Shown: positions 9,426 to 19,140, numbered from the stretch's first letter. The stretch is DNA of 39,406 nucleotides from Bacteroidota bacterium (GCA_025363015.1 JANYEQ010000008.1:1-39406), one strand, 5' to 3'. Notes: generated from the sequence alone by a model not told the origin. Made by a program: numbers and translations.

Positions 9426-10757
9426 TTAAACTTTTGCAGCAGCTTCTTGTTGCGCTTTTTTAATTTTAGCTTTAATGTTTTCGGTTGTTAACGAGCCTGG
9501 GCGTTCAATTGGCGAACCTGTAGCTCTATCCCATACTAAACTAGCTAATACACCTAATGCACGGCTAACGCCAAAAAGCACGGTGTAAAAATCATATTCA
9601 TGCATACCATAATGCACTAATAATGCCCCAGAGTGAGCATCCACATTTGGCCAAGGATTTTTAATTTTACCTGTACCTTCTAAAATTGGTGGAGCTACTT
9701 CGTACACCATTTGCACAATTTCACAAATATCATCGTGCTTAATGTATGTTTTGTAAAAATCTTGTTGGGCTGTAAAGCGAGGATCGGTTTTACGCAATAC
9801 GGCATGGCCATATCCAGGCACTACTTTTCCTTCGGTTAATGTTTTTTTAATATACTCTGCAATTTGTTCTTTAGTGGGTAAACCTCCGCCTAAAGTTTCC
9901 TTTAATTCCATTATCCAATTTAATACCTCTTGATTGGCTAAGCCGTGTAAAGGCCCTGCTAAACCATTCATGCCAGCGGCAAATGCTAAATAAGGGTCGC
10001 TTAAGGCTGAGCCAACTAAATGCGTAGTGTGTGCCGATACGTTTCCGCCTTCATGATCAACGTGTATTGTTAAATACAAACGCATTAAACGTTTCATATC
10101 AAAGGCTTCGTAGCCTAACATGTGTGCAAAGTTGGCCGCCCAATCTAATTTATGATCGGGTTCAATATGTATATTGTTTTTATATTTACGACGGTAAATA
10201 AATGCAGCAATACGTGGTAAACGCGCAATTAGGTTCATACTATCTTCATAAGCATAATCCCAATAATCTTTTTTACTCATCCCTTTTGCATACGCTTTTG
10301 CAAACACACTTTCGCGTTGCATAGCCATAATACCAATTACAAATTGGGTCATAGGGTGGGTATCTATTGGTAAACATTCAATTACATCAAATACGTGTTT
10401 TGGAACGTTACTACGTTTTTGCCATTCCGTTGTAATATAAGTAACGTCATCTTGTGTGGGTAATTCGCCCACTAACATTAAATAAAAAATACCTTCAGGC
10501 AATGGCTCAGTACCCCCTGGTGCCTTTGGTAACGCTTTTCTAAGTTCGGGGATGGTGTAACCTCTAAAACGAATCCCTTCTTCAGGGTCTAATCGAGAGG
10601 TTTCGGTTATCATACCTGGCATACCTCGCATACCTTGGTACACTTGGGCTACCGTAATTTCGCCTAATTTTAAATCGCCATGATTTTTAATAATATCTTT
10701 AATATCTGCGGCTAAAACATCGGCTTTAGCTTTAAATTTTTCTTTTAATGGATCCAT
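9426..10757 (-). CDS. gltA: citrate synthase, eukaryotic/mitochondrial type
   Basis: The enzyme condenses acetyl-CoA and oxaloacetate to citrate, the entry step of the TCA cycle. The 443-residue sequence closely resembles mitochondrial Si-citrate synthase rather than the E. coli GltA type: GMRGMPGMITETSRLDPEEG, LTIHVDHEGGNVSAHTTHLV, MNGLAGPLHGLANQE and PWPNVDAHSGALL are all mitochondrial-style blocks. The catalytic triad is complete: H271 (PLHGL), H318 (GYGHAV) and D373 (NVDAHS), close to the numbering of the pig enzyme. It lacks a targeting peptide, as expected for a bacterium. It lies 95 bp downstream of fumC on the same strand, so the two may share a transcript. Lys/Gln/Ala-rich residues extend the C-terminus. 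Confidence 0.95.
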   Translation of the reverse strand: MDPLKEKFKAKADVLAADIKDIIKNHGDLKLGEITVAQVYQGMRGMPGMITETSRLDPEEGIRFRGYTIPELRKALPKAPGGTEPLPEGIFYLMLVGELPTQDDVTYITTEWQKRSNVPKHVFDVIECLPIDTHPMTQFVIGIMAMQRESVFAKAYAKGMSKKDYWDYAYEDSMNLIARLPRIAAFIYRRKYKNNIHIEPDHKLDWAANFAHMLGYEAFDMKRLMRLYLTIHVDHEGGNVSAHTTHLVGSALSDPYLAFAAGMNGLAGPLHGLANQEVLNWIMELKETLGGGLPTKEQIAEYIKKTLTEGKVVPGYGHAVLRKTDPRFTAQQDFYKTYIKHDDICEIVQMVYEVAPPILEGTGKIKNPWPNVDAHSGALLVHYGMHEYDFYTVLFGVSRALGVLASLVWDRATGSPIERPGSLTTENIKAKIKKAQQEAAAKV

Positions 10758-10852
10758 CTTGTTGTGAATTTATTTGGTTACTAAATTACTATCTCCATTT
10801 ATATAAACCAATTAATTTAAGATTATTTTTGTTTTATTTTTTTGATTTAAAT

Positions 10853-12250
10853 TTACTTTAAACTACCAATCATATCTTCGGGCCTAACCCATAAATCAAA
10901 TTGTTCGTTAGTAACATAACCTAATTCAATAGCCGCTTCGCGAAGGGTTTTATTGCCTTTATGGGCCGTTTTAGCAATTTTGGCAGCTTTTTCGTAACCA
11001 ATATGCGTGTTTAATGCCGTTACCAACATTAAACTATTTTCTAAATGTTTTTTTAATTCGGGTAAATTCGCTTCAATACCATTGGAACATTTTTCGGTAA
11101 AGCTTACACACGCATCACCAATTAAACGCGCGCTTTGCAATACATTTGCTGCAATTAACGGCTTAAATACATTTAATTCGAAATGCCCTAAACTACCGCC
11201 AATGCTTACAGCTACATCGTTACCCATTACTTGAGCGCACACCATTGTTAGGGCTTCGGGTTGTGTAGGATTTACTTTGCCGGGCATAATAGAGCTTCCA
11301 GGCTCGTTATCAGGTATAATAATTTCGCCAATGCCACAGCGTGGGCCCGATGAAAGCATACGAATATCGTTAGCAATTTTCATTAACGACACCGCACTAC
11401 GTTTTAACGCACCGCTTAACTCTACCATTGCATCGTGCGCTGCTAAAGCCTCAAATTTATTGGGTGCTGTAACAAAGGGTAGACCCGTTAATTCTGCAAT
11501 TTTTTTAGCTACTAATACGTCATAACCTTTTGGGGTATTAAGTCCTGTACCTACCGCTGTTCCACCCAAAGCTAATTCTCGCACCATTTCTAGGGCATTT
11601 TTTAAAGTACGAATGCTGTTGGTAATTTGCTGCACATAACCACTAAATTCTTGTCCTAAACTTAAGGGTGTGGCATCCATAAAGTGTGTACGGCCAGTTT
11701 TGATAATGTCTTTAAAAGCAATTACTTTTTTAGCTAAACTATCGCGTAGCATTTCCATACCAGGTATGGTAATTTCGGCCACTTGCTTGTAAGCTGCAAT
11801 ATGCATGGCGGTTGGATAGGTATCGTTACTACTCTGCGATTTATTAACATCATCGTTTGGATGTAGTACTTTAGGTTCATCGCTTAACTTACCACCATTT
11901 AAAACATGGGCACGGTAAGCAATTACTTCATTAGCATTCATATTACTTTGGGTACCACTGCCTGTTTGCCATATAACTAACGGAAATTGATCGTCTAATT
12001 TATGAGCAATAATTTCGTCGCACACTTTGCCAATTAAATCGCACTTTTCTTTTGTTAAAACGCCTAACTCGCAATTAGCAAGTGCTGCAGCTTTTTTTAA
12101 ATAACCAAAAGCATAAATAATTTCTTTTGGCATGCTGCCTTCGTGACCTATTTTAAAATTGTTTCGGCTGCGTTCGGTTTGTGCACCCCAATATACGTGA
12201 GCGGGCACTTGTACTTCGCCCATAGTATCTTTTTCTGTTCTAAATTCCAT
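10853..12250 (-). CDS. fumC: fumarate hydratase, class II
   Basis: This enzyme reversibly hydrates fumarate to malate in the TCA cycle. The 465-residue length is normal for oxygen-stable, iron-free class II fumarases. The lyase-superfamily signature [15 protein letters not shown] spans about residues 318-332, and the substrate-binding blocks [34 protein letters not shown] and [17 protein letters not shown] are intact. Fumarase is preferred over aspartase because of the length, the [15 protein letters not shown] block and the neighbouring citrate synthase gene. The divergent methyltransferase start lies 108 bp away. Confidence 0.95.
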   Translation of the reverse strand: MEFRTEKDTMGEVQVPAHVYWGAQTERSRNNFKIGHEGSMPKEIIYAFGYLKKAAALANCELGVLTKEKCDLIGKVCDEIIAHKLDDQFPLVIWQTGSGTQSNMNANEVIAYRAHVLNGGKLSDEPKVLHPNDDVNKSQSSNDTYPTAMHIAAYKQVAEITIPGMEMLRDSLAKKVIAFKDIIKTGRTHFMDATPLSLGQEFSGYVQQITNSIRTLKNALEMVRELALGGTAVGTGLNTPKGYDVLVAKKIAELTGLPFVTAPNKFEALAAHDAMVELSGALKRSAVSLMKIANDIRMLSSGPRCGIGEIIIPDNEPGSSIMPGKVNPTQPEALTMVCAQVMGNDVAVSIGGSLGHFELNVFKPLIAANVLQSARLIGDACVSFTEKCSNGIEANLPELKKHLENSLMLVTALNTHIGYEKAAKIAKTAHKGNKTLREAAIELGYVTNEQFDLWVRPEDMIGSLK

Positions 12251-12358
12251 AATTATTTTTTTGAATGAGGTAAATTTATAATTATTTTTTGTTTAAAATT
12301 ACTCAATCTCTTTAAAAGTAGTTTAATTTTACAAAAAAGTAATAAAGAATATTATTAA

Positions 12359-12994
12359 ATGGAATTCATCTCAAAAGACTTATTAAATTATTGTGAAAAT
12401 TTTTCAGATTCAGAAAGTGATTTATTACAAGAACTTAATCGCCAAACGCATATAAAAATTAACCAACCACGCATGCTTAGCGGACACTTACAAGGTAGGT
12501 TTTTAAGCTTTATTAGTAAATTAACAAGCCCTACGTATGCTTTAGAAATTGGCACATATACTGGCTACAGCGCTCTTTGCATTGCCGAGGGTTTAAAAAA
12601 AGAAGGTAAATTAATTACGATTGACCCTAATGAAGAAACTAATTTATTTGCTAAACAGTATTTTAATAAATCAAACTATAAAAATAAAATAGAATTACTT
12701 GAAGGTAATGCACAAACTATTATACCAACTTTAAACCATACTTGGGATTTAGTTTTTATTGATGCAGATAAAAAAAATTACAGTGTATATTACGATTTAA
12801 TAATTGATAATTTAAAAACTGGTGGGATAATTATTGCCGATAATGTATTATGGAATGGCAAAGTGCTAGATGAGCAAAAAGATAACGATACCGAATTAAT
12901 ACACCGTTTTAATCACAAAATTAATAGCGATACCCGAGTAAAAAATGTATTGTTACCCATTAGAGATGGTTTAATGCTTATACAAAAATGCTAA
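12359..12994 (+). CDS. O-methyltransferase (COMT-like, class I SAM)
   Basis: The 211-residue protein matches the caffeoyl-CoA/catechol O-methyltransferase-like family (COG4122). It has LEIGTYTGYSALCIAEGL as the SAM motif I, GKLITIDPNEE as motif II, and DLVFIDADKKNY with the metal-binding Asp residues. IIADNVLWNGKVLD and the C-terminal VLLPIRDGLMLIQK are typical of Bacteroidota members. Such enzymes methylate hydroxyl groups of small aromatic molecules or tRNA hydroxyuridine (TrmR). The actual substrate is unknown. TAATTTTA at 12324-12331 is a near-consensus promoter box. No partner gene is apparent. Confidence 0.9.
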   Translation: MEFISKDLLNYCENFSDSESDLLQELNRQTHIKINQPRMLSGHLQGRFLSFISKLTSPTYALEIGTYTGYSALCIAEGLKKEGKLITIDPNEETNLFAKQYFNKSNYKNKIELLEGNAQTIIPTLNHTWDLVFIDADKKNYSVYYDLIIDNLKTGGIIIADNVLWNGKVLDEQKDNDTELIHRFNHKINSDTRVKNVLLPIRDGLMLIQKC

Positions 12995-13049
12995 ATACAA
13001 GGGCATAAAGTTTCTATTCATCTACAATTAACGCTTATTAAGCTAAAAA

Positions 13050-13073
13050 GGTATTTTTTATATTAAAAATACC
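13050..13073. other. 9-bp hairpin downstream of the O-methyltransferase gene
   Basis: GGTATTTTT (13050-13058) and AAAAATACC (13065-13073) form a perfect stem with a six-base loop. On the plus strand it is followed by GAACCC and an A-run, not a T-run, so it is a poor plus-strand terminator. It may be an mRNA 3'-end structure. Confidence 0.4.
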
Positions 13074-13133
13074 GAACCCAAAAAAAAATTGTTCGTAAAA
13101 CTAATCAATTAACCTCATGTTTAATTTAAAATT

Positions 13134-13703
13134 ATGGTTATGAAAAAATTAAAGTATACAGTTTTACATTTGCTTATATTAATACTAACGAGTAACATAT
13201 ATAAGGCACAGACAACTAACAACACTAAATATGATTGTAAAAGCGGAGATCTTATTTTTATTAAAGATACTGCCGAACATCAACAATCTAAAAACAAATA
13301 CAATTACGTGGGTATTATTCTTATTGAAAATAATGTGCCAATGGTGTATTATGCTGGCCATTTTGTTACTAAATGTTCTATTGGTCAATTCATAAATTTA
13401 TCGTTGCACAAAAAATATACAATTAAACATTTAATTGAACAGGAGTTATTATCTCCGCAAGCAATAGCCACCATGCAACTATTTGCAAAAGCAAAACTTG
13501 ATACCAATTACAACAATAACAGTACATTTAATAACACACATTTTTATAATAGTGGATTTGTATGGGAAGTGTATAAATCTTCAACAGGATTACCCCTTTG
13601 TACACCAAAAATAATACAAAAACAAAGTGATGATGCGCAAATTGCAAATCAAAAAATAGTGGTTATTAAAGATATATTTGACTCTCAATTTATAGAAGAA
13701 TAA
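13134..13703 (+). CDS. YiiX/YebB-like (NlpC/P60 clan) protein, probably inactive
   Basis: The 189-residue exported protein has a signal peptide (TVLHLLILILTSNIYKAQ, ending near residue 25). Start may be residue 1 or the ATG two codons later. The mature part follows the permuted papain-like YiiX pattern: SGDLIF (37-42), a strand ending in YVGIIL (58-63) and FYNSGFVWEVY near 137-147. In active family members the second motif reads HVGI, giving the catalytic His, and the third reads YCSEL, giving the catalytic Cys. Here these positions are Tyr58 and Asn139, so both catalytic residues appear lost. I infer a non-catalytic binding protein, or a diverged enzyme. The family call rests on motif order alone. 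Confidence 0.6.
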   Translation: MVMKKLKYTVLHLLILILTSNIYKAQTTNNTKYDCKSGDLIFIKDTAEHQQSKNKYNYVGIILIENNVPMVYYAGHFVTKCSIGQFINLSLHKKYTIKHLIEQELLSPQAIATMQLFAKAKLDTNYNNNSTFNNTHFYNSGFVWEVYKSSTGLPLCTPKIIQKQSDDAQIANQKIVVIKDIFDSQFIEE

Positions 13704-13785
13704 CTTTTTTAAAAAAATAATCATTAAAATAATACTATTTAAAATTTAAAAGCTATTTAAAATTATATTCTTAACATATAATTTC

Positions 13786-13793
13786 TACTTTTG
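13786..13793 (+). promoter_or_regulatory. promoter -7 box for mgtE
   Basis: TACTTTTG matches the Bacteroidota -7 consensus TAnnTTTG exactly. It ends 20 bases before the mgtE ATG, giving a leader of roughly 14 bases. No clear -33 TTTG lies at the usual distance. The leader is too short for a magnesium riboswitch. Confidence 0.6.
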
Positions 13794-13813
13794 CAGCACG
13801 CAATAAGTGTGTA

Positions 13814-15166
13814 ATGCAGTTTGAATTAACCACCACTATTTTAGATAGTTTAAAAGAAGCTATCGAACAAAAAAACCAATTGTTTTTAAAAGAGCAATTG
13901 AGCGATTTGTATGCCCCTGATATTGCCATTATCATTAATCAGCTTAATATTTCTGATGCTGCTTATTTATACGAGTTGCTTGATGACGATATTGCCCCCG
14001 ATGTTTTATTAGAACTAGATGACGATACCCGCGAAAATCTATTAGCCACTTTTAGTTCAAAAGAAATTGCCGAGCAGTTAGATAATATGGATAGCGATGA
14101 TGCTGCCGATGTTATTGCCGAATTACCCGAGAATATTCAGGACGAAGTATTATCGCATATTGAAGATATTGAACAAGCCAGCGACATTGCCGAATTAATT
14201 AATTACGACGAAGGTACCGCAGGCTCTTTAATGGCAAAGGAATTAGTTAGTGTATATGCTTTTGAAACGGTAACGGCCTGTATTGAAGAAATACGCAAAC
14301 AAACCGATAATGTTGAAGTAATGTATGCCGTTTATGTGGTGGATAATGACCAACGCTTAATAGGTATGCTATCGTTAAAAAAATTAATTATTTCGCACCC
14401 TTTAGCACGTGTTGAAGAAATTTACGAACCCGATATACAATTTGTACGCACTAATACTACTACCTATGAAGTGGCAGAGTTTATGCAAAAATACGATTTA
14501 GTAGTATTACCTGTTGTTGACCAACTGGGGCGCTTAATGGGGCGTATTACTATTGATGATGTGGTAGATGTTATTACCGAAACGGCTGATGAAAACATTC
14601 AGCGCATGAGTGGTATTAGTGATGATGTTGATAGTAATGACAAACTGTGGGTACTTTCAAAAGCCCGCATCCCTTGGCTTTTGGTGGGTATGTGTGGTGG
14701 TATTGTTGGTTCGCGCATTATTGGTAGTTACGAAGAGCAAATTAAAATACATCCCGAAATGGCCTTTTTTATACCGTTAATTGGTGCCATGGGCGGTAAT
14801 GTAGGTGTACAAAGTAGTGCTATTATAGTGCAAGGCCTGGCTAATAATACCGTTATAAGCGATAAAATTGCACCCAAGTTAATAAAAGAATTGGGTGTTG
14901 GTTTAATAAACGGCTTAATTTGCGCGAGTATAATTTGGTGCTATGCCTTTTTAATTGAAGATTGGAAACTAGCCGCCACCGTTAGTATTGCTTTACTTAC
15001 TGTAATTTTATGCGCTTCGTTTTTAGGCACCTTTGTACCTTTAACATTAAACCGCTTCAAAATAAACCCTGCCCTAGCCACAGGCCCATTTGTTACTACC
15101 CTTAACGATATAATAGGTATTACCATTTATTTTTTAATTGGTAGATTATTATATGCCTTTTTTTAA
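13814..15166 (+). CDS. mgtE: magnesium transporter MgtE
   Basis: This is a Mg2+-selective inner-membrane channel gated by cytoplasmic Mg2+. The 450 residues follow the family order. An acidic N domain of superhelical repeats (~20-130) is rich in Asp/Glu, as in LDDDIAPDVLLELDDDTREN. Next comes the linker DEGTAGSLMAKELVSV, then two CBS motifs (~135-255, with VEVMYAVYVVDNDQRLIGML and LVVLPVVDQLGRLMGRIT). Five membrane helices follow (~285-450), with the conserved PLIGAMGGNVGVQSSAIIVQ and the pore-lining PFVTTLNDIIG. The gene is monocistronic by context, with its own consensus -7 box. Confidence 0.96.
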   Translation: MQFELTTTILDSLKEAIEQKNQLFLKEQLSDLYAPDIAIIINQLNISDAAYLYELLDDDIAPDVLLELDDDTRENLLATFSSKEIAEQLDNMDSDDAADVIAELPENIQDEVLSHIEDIEQASDIAELINYDEGTAGSLMAKELVSVYAFETVTACIEEIRKQTDNVEVMYAVYVVDNDQRLIGMLSLKKLIISHPLARVEEIYEPDIQFVRTNTTTYEVAEFMQKYDLVVLPVVDQLGRLMGRITIDDVVDVITETADENIQRMSGISDDVDSNDKLWVLSKARIPWLLVGMCGGIVGSRIIGSYEEQIKIHPEMAFFIPLIGAMGGNVGVQSSAIIVQGLANNTVISDKIAPKLIKELGVGLINGLICASIIWCYAFLIEDWKLAATVSIALLTVILCASFLGTFVPLTLNRFKINPALATGPFVTTLNDIIGITIYFLIGRLLYAFF

Positions 15167-15172
15167 AAAATT

Positions 15173-15198
15173 ACGCTAATTAATTTAATTTTTAGCGT
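15173..15198 (+). terminator. possible weak terminator after mgtE
   Basis: ACGCTAA (15173-15179) pairs perfectly with TTAGCGT (15192-15198) around a 12-base AT-rich loop that may pair further. It starts 7 bases after the mgtE stop. The following T content is modest, so efficiency is doubtful. Confidence 0.4.
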
Positions 15199-15324
15199 TT
15201 AGATTTTAGGTATTATTAACTATTTGACTTTTTATTAGATGAGTGGTTATTTTTATTAGACCAGTGGTGCACTATTTTGCTTTTTAATGTTGTAAATTGC
15301 ATAATCCAACAAATACAAACACAC

Positions 15325-18300
15325 ATGAAAAAAATTTTACTATCAGCGGTTGCTTGCGCCTTAAGTATTGCAAGTATTGCACAAACATATCCAAATGGTA
15401 TGCCTATACACAGAAATTGTGGCACAGCACCACCACCAGCACAATGGGATACTTGGTTTAATCAAAAAGTAAATGAGTTTGTACAAAACAATGCCAGTAA
15501 ATTTTCAAGTGGTAATAACTCTACCGCTGCTGTTGCGTATACAATTCCTGTAGTAGTGCATGTTATACATGGTGGTGTGCCAATAGGTACATATCCTAAC
15601 ATTAGTAATGCACAAGTTGTATCGCAAATTAATATATTAACTAATGATTTTAGTGGCACAGGCCAATATACAAGCCACTACCCAGCTACTGCATTTGCAA
15701 ATTACGCTACTACAAATGGTATTCCTTCGCCAAGTTATAATGGCACACGTATTATAATAGGTAATGCACAAATTACATTTTTACCTTGTTATTACGATAA
15801 AAATGGTAATGCAATGCCTGAACCTGGTGTAGATAGAGTAAATTTTAACACATTGCCTGCCATAAGTGGCACTACAACTACTAAAGATCCCACAGGTTAC
15901 ACTTCTACAAACACGTTTATGAATTTTATGAATGGTTATTTAAAACCTAATACTATTTGGAATGTGAATAAGTATATGAATATTTGGGTAACAGACGAAA
16001 ACGCATCTTTAGGTTTATTAGGTTTTGCTACTTTCCCTCCAGGCACTGGTTTAGCAGGCTTAACAGGTGGTTTAGGCACTAATACTACTGATGGTTTATG
16101 GTGTTGGGCTAAAGCCTATGGAAATACTGGTGCGGCTTTAGCGCCCTATGATTTGGGACGAACAGCTACTCACGAAATTGGGCATTGGGTTGGTTTACGA
16201 CACATTTGGGGTGATGGAACATGTTTAACAGATTATTGTAACGACACGCCCCCAGCAACAGGAGCTAATTTTGTAAATCAAAATCCAATTGCATCTCCTA
16301 CTGTTGCGGCAAATGCTAACTCGGTAAATTATCCATACAAAGCAAGTTCGTGTGCGGGGCCACCAGCTAATGGGGTTAACGGCGAAATGTTTATGAATTT
16401 TATGGATTATAGCGATGATAATGGCATGTATATGTTTACAACCGACCAAACTACTCGTATTCAAACGGCTATGGCAAATTCGCCTATACGCAATACCTTG
16501 GGTACCCATGGCTTAACTGTTGCTCCACCAATTGCTCAATTTAGTATAAACCCAACAACTATTTGTGCAGGACAATCTGCCACAGTTACTGATATGAGCA
16601 CAGGCTCTCCAACCCCTCCATCGCAATGGAATTACACCGTTACAGGTGCTACTGTTGGCACATCTACCCTACAAAACCCTATATTTACTTTTACGGCTAC
16701 AGGCACACAAACTATTACCTTAATAGCTGTAGCAAATGGCACACAACCAAGTTTACCAGTAAGTCATACCGTGATTGTTGGTACTGGAATAGCAGTAAAT
16801 GCTTCGCCTGCTACTTCTACTATTTGTGCTGGAAATTCGGCTACCCTAACTGGTAGTGGTGCTACCACATATACTTGGAATCCAGGGAATATTGTGGGAA
16901 CAAGTATTGTTGTATCTCCTGCCGCAAGCACAGTATACTCAGTGGTTGGCACTTCGGGTTCGTGTACAGGTAGTAATTCAACTACTGTAACTGTTACCGC
17001 AGGCCCAACGGTTGTTGTAAATTCATCTACAATTTGTAGTGGTAGTTCAGCCACATTAATAGCTAGTGGCGCTACTACATATACTTGGAATCCAGGGAAT
17101 TTAAGTGGAACCAGCGTTGTTGTATCTCCAACAGCAACTACAATTTATACTGTAACAGGAGCAAATGGTGCTTGTACAAGTATCAAAAACACTACAGTTA
17201 CTGTAAATACCATACCAGTTATTAATATTAATCCACCAAACGCCAGTATTTGTTCTGGTTCTTCAGCTACCTTTTTTGGAAGTGGAGCTACCACCTATAC
17301 TTGGGTTTCTGGGCCAAATACCGCTTCTATTTCAATATCGCCAACTGTTACTACCAATTATACTTTAACTGGCACTAACCTGGGTTGCGTAGGCTCTAAA
17401 ACTACCGTGGTAACGGTTACATTAACGCCAGTAGTAACTGTTAGTAGTTATACAATTTGTAGTGGTGGCACAGTAACTATACCTGCAAGTGGCGCCACAA
17501 CCTATAGTTGGAATACTGGTGCTACAAGCTCATCAATTACAGTTAGCCCAGCTGGTACAACCATTTATACCGTTACGGGTTATAATGGTATATGTAGTAA
17601 TGTAAAAACTTCTACTGTAACAATTGGAACAGCTTTAAGTATTGTTATTACACCTACAAATCCTTCAATTTGTAATGGTGGTTCTGCTACGCTAACAGCA
17701 AGCGGTGCTACTAATTATACATGGAGTACCAGTAGTAATTTATCATCCATTGTTGTATCGCCTACAGTAAACACCGTTTATTCAATTGTTGGTAGTTCGG
17801 GCGCTTGTTCAGGTACTAAAACTATAACTGTTACAGTAAATTCAAACCCAACCACAATAGTATCTTCTACTAACGTAAGTTGTTTTGGTGGAAGTAATGG
17901 ATCCGCTTTTGCCGGAGTTTCAGGTGGTACAGGGCCGTTTACCTACAGTTGGTCTCCTTCTGGTAGTATTGTAAATATTGCTAATGGTTTAGGCGTTGGT
18001 ATTAATACCGTTGCCATTAAAGATGCCAATAATTGTAGCGTTACGGGTACTGTATTAATTACTCAACCTACTGCTTTAAATGCAATAGCTAGTGCAACCA
18101 ACGTAAGTTGCAATGGTACATGTAATGGCATTGCATCGCTTAATGCTACTGGTGGTTCACCAGCCTATAGTTATTTTGTTATACCATCTGGTGGTAACGC
18201 AGCAACAGCAACTGGATTATGCGCAGGTAGTTACACCTATGTTGTAACTGACATTAATGGTTGCACAACAAACACACCTTTTAACATCACTCAACCTACA

Positions 18301-19014
18301 ATTTTGTTAGCAGCGCCAACATCGAGTGGCACAACGTGCGCCTCTTCATGTAACGGTTTTGTAACAGCAAATGCAAGTGGTGGTACTCCAGCATATTCAT
18401 ACACCCTATTACCTAGTGGTGGAAATGCTGCAACAGCCAATAACTTATGTGCAGGCACATATACATACATCGTAAAAGATACAAAAAACTGTACTACAAA
18501 TTCGGTATTTACAATTAATGCAGGCAGCGGCGGCTTAACAGTTAGTGCTACTGCAACAAATGCAAGTTGTGGTACGTGTACTGATGGTGTAGTTTCTGTT
18601 ACAAGTACAGGTGTTGGTCCGTTCTCATACACTTGGGCACCCGGTAACATCACAACACAAACTGTTAATGGTTTATTACCTTCTTGTTATAACGTATTAA
18701 TTTCAGATGGTACTGGCTGTACTGGCACAGGTAGCGTTTGTGTAAGCTTTGTAACAGGTATTGCCAATAATATAACAACAAGTAATAGTATTAAAGTAAT
18801 GCCAAACCCAACTAATGGTGAGTTTGTAATAGAATGTAATAATACAAACTTAAAACAAATAGATATAGTAGATGTAACAGGTAGAATTATTACCAATAAA
18901 CAAACTACTTTAAGTGCTGTAACTATTAATATTACGGAGTTTGCAAATGGTGTTTATTATGCACGTATTACTTCAGATAAGACGGTAAGTGTTATAAAAA
19001 TTATTAAAAATTAA
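15325..19014 (+). CDS. secreted M43 metalloprotease with Ig-like, SprB-like and T9SS domains
   Basis: The 1229-residue exported protein starts at the ATG at 15325 (MKKILLSAVACALSIASIAQ, signal peptide); an upstream in-frame TTG only adds a non-signal extension. Residues ~75-390 are an M43 (pappalysin-like) zinc peptidase: HEIGHWVGLRH places the zinc ligands at H283, H287 and H293, and FMNFMDYSDD gives the Met-turn at M360. A PKD-like domain (~396-480) follows, then five Ig-like repeats of 69-72 residues, each with a conserved ICxG start and SGATTYTW core, then four SprB-like repeats (~845-1145) with paired cysteines. The last ~80 residues are a T9SS type A sorting domain (IKVMPNPTNGEFVIE to ANGVYYARI). 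It probably acts at the cell surface or outside the cell; substrate unknown. Confidence 0.93.
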   Translation: MKKILLSAVACALSIASIAQTYPNGMPIHRNCGTAPPPAQWDTWFNQKVNEFVQNNASKFSSGNNSTAAVAYTIPVVVHVIHGGVPIGTYPNISNAQVVSQINILTNDFSGTGQYTSHYPATAFANYATTNGIPSPSYNGTRIIIGNAQITFLPCYYDKNGNAMPEPGVDRVNFNTLPAISGTTTTKDPTGYTSTNTFMNFMNGYLKPNTIWNVNKYMNIWVTDENASLGLLGFATFPPGTGLAGLTGGLGTNTTDGLWCWAKAYGNTGAALAPYDLGRTATHEIGHWVGLRHIWGDGTCLTDYCNDTPPATGANFVNQNPIASPTVAANANSVNYPYKASSCAGPPANGVNGEMFMNFMDYSDDNGMYMFTTDQTTRIQTAMANSPIRNTLGTHGLTVAPPIAQFSINPTTICAGQSATVTDMSTGSPTPPSQWNYTVTGATVGTSTLQNPIFTFTATGTQTITLIAVANGTQPSLPVSHTVIVGTGIAVNASPATSTICAGNSATLTGSGATTYTWNPGNIVGTSIVVSPAASTVYSVVGTSGSCTGSNSTTVTVTAGPTVVVNSSTICSGSSATLIASGATTYTWNPGNLSGTSVVVSPTATTIYTVTGANGACTSIKNTTVTVNTIPVININPPNASICSGSSATFFGSGATTYTWVSGPNTASISISPTVTTNYTLTGTNLGCVGSKTTVVTVTLTPVVTVSSYTICSGGTVTIPASGATTYSWNTGATSSSITVSPAGTTIYTVTGYNGICSNVKTSTVTIGTALSIVITPTNPSICNGGSATLTASGATNYTWSTSSNLSSIVVSPTVNTVYSIVGSSGACSGTKTITVTVNSNPTTIVSSTNVSCFGGSNGSAFAGVSGGTGPFTYSWSPSGSIVNIANGLGVGINTVAIKDANNCSVTGTVLITQPTALNAIASATNVSCNGTCNGIASLNATGGSPAYSYFVIPSGGNAATATGLCAGSYTYVVTDINGCTTNTPFNITQPTILLAAPTSSGTTCASSCNGFVTANASGGTPAYSYTLLPSGGNAATANNLCAGTYTYIVKDTKNCTTNSVFTINAGSGGLTVSATATNASCGTCTDGVVSVTSTGVGPFSYTWAPGNITTQTVNGLLPSCYNVLISDGTGCTGTGSVCVSFVTGIANNITTSNSIKVMPNPTNGEFVIECNNTNLKQIDIVDVTGRIITNKQTTLSAVTINITEFANGVYYARITSDKTVSVIKIIKN
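16855..17100 (+). repeat. internal tandem repeat encoding Ig-like modules
   Basis: The 36 bases at 16855-16890 and 17065-17100 agree at 34 positions and are exactly 210 bases apart. Both differences are synonymous. Weaker copies of the same SGATTYTW-coding segment begin at about 17281, 17488 and 17701, giving a period of 207-216 bases across five modules. The first two modules appear the most recently duplicated or homogenised. Confidence 0.8.
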
Positions 19015-19030
19015 ACAATTTTAAAAAACA

Positions 19031-19066
19031 AAAAAAATCCTCACCATAATTGGTGAGGATTTTTTT
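19031..19066 (+). terminator. strong intrinsic terminator after the M43 protease gene
   Basis: A perfect 16-bp inverted repeat (19031-19046 with 19051-19066) has the GC-containing core ATCCTCACCA, a four-base loop and a long T-run. It begins 16 bases after the stop codon. Confidence 0.92.
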
Positions 19067-19140
19067 TGTTTATAGTTGTAACAATTATACTTTGTATCAA
19101 ATGTAAAACTCTTATAGATATTTAAGTTTACCTTTAGCAA

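Noticed and set aside
13704-13813. Magnesium riboswitch before mgtE
   Set aside because: The consensus -7 box places transcription start only about 14 bases before the ATG, leaving no room for a riboswitch.
15277-15324. TTG-initiated extension of the M43 protease gene
   Set aside because: The residues would precede a complete signal peptide beginning at the ATG at 15325.
16225-18896. Minus-strand frames within the M43 protease gene
   Set aside because: They mirror the repeat-rich coding strand and have no protein features of their own.
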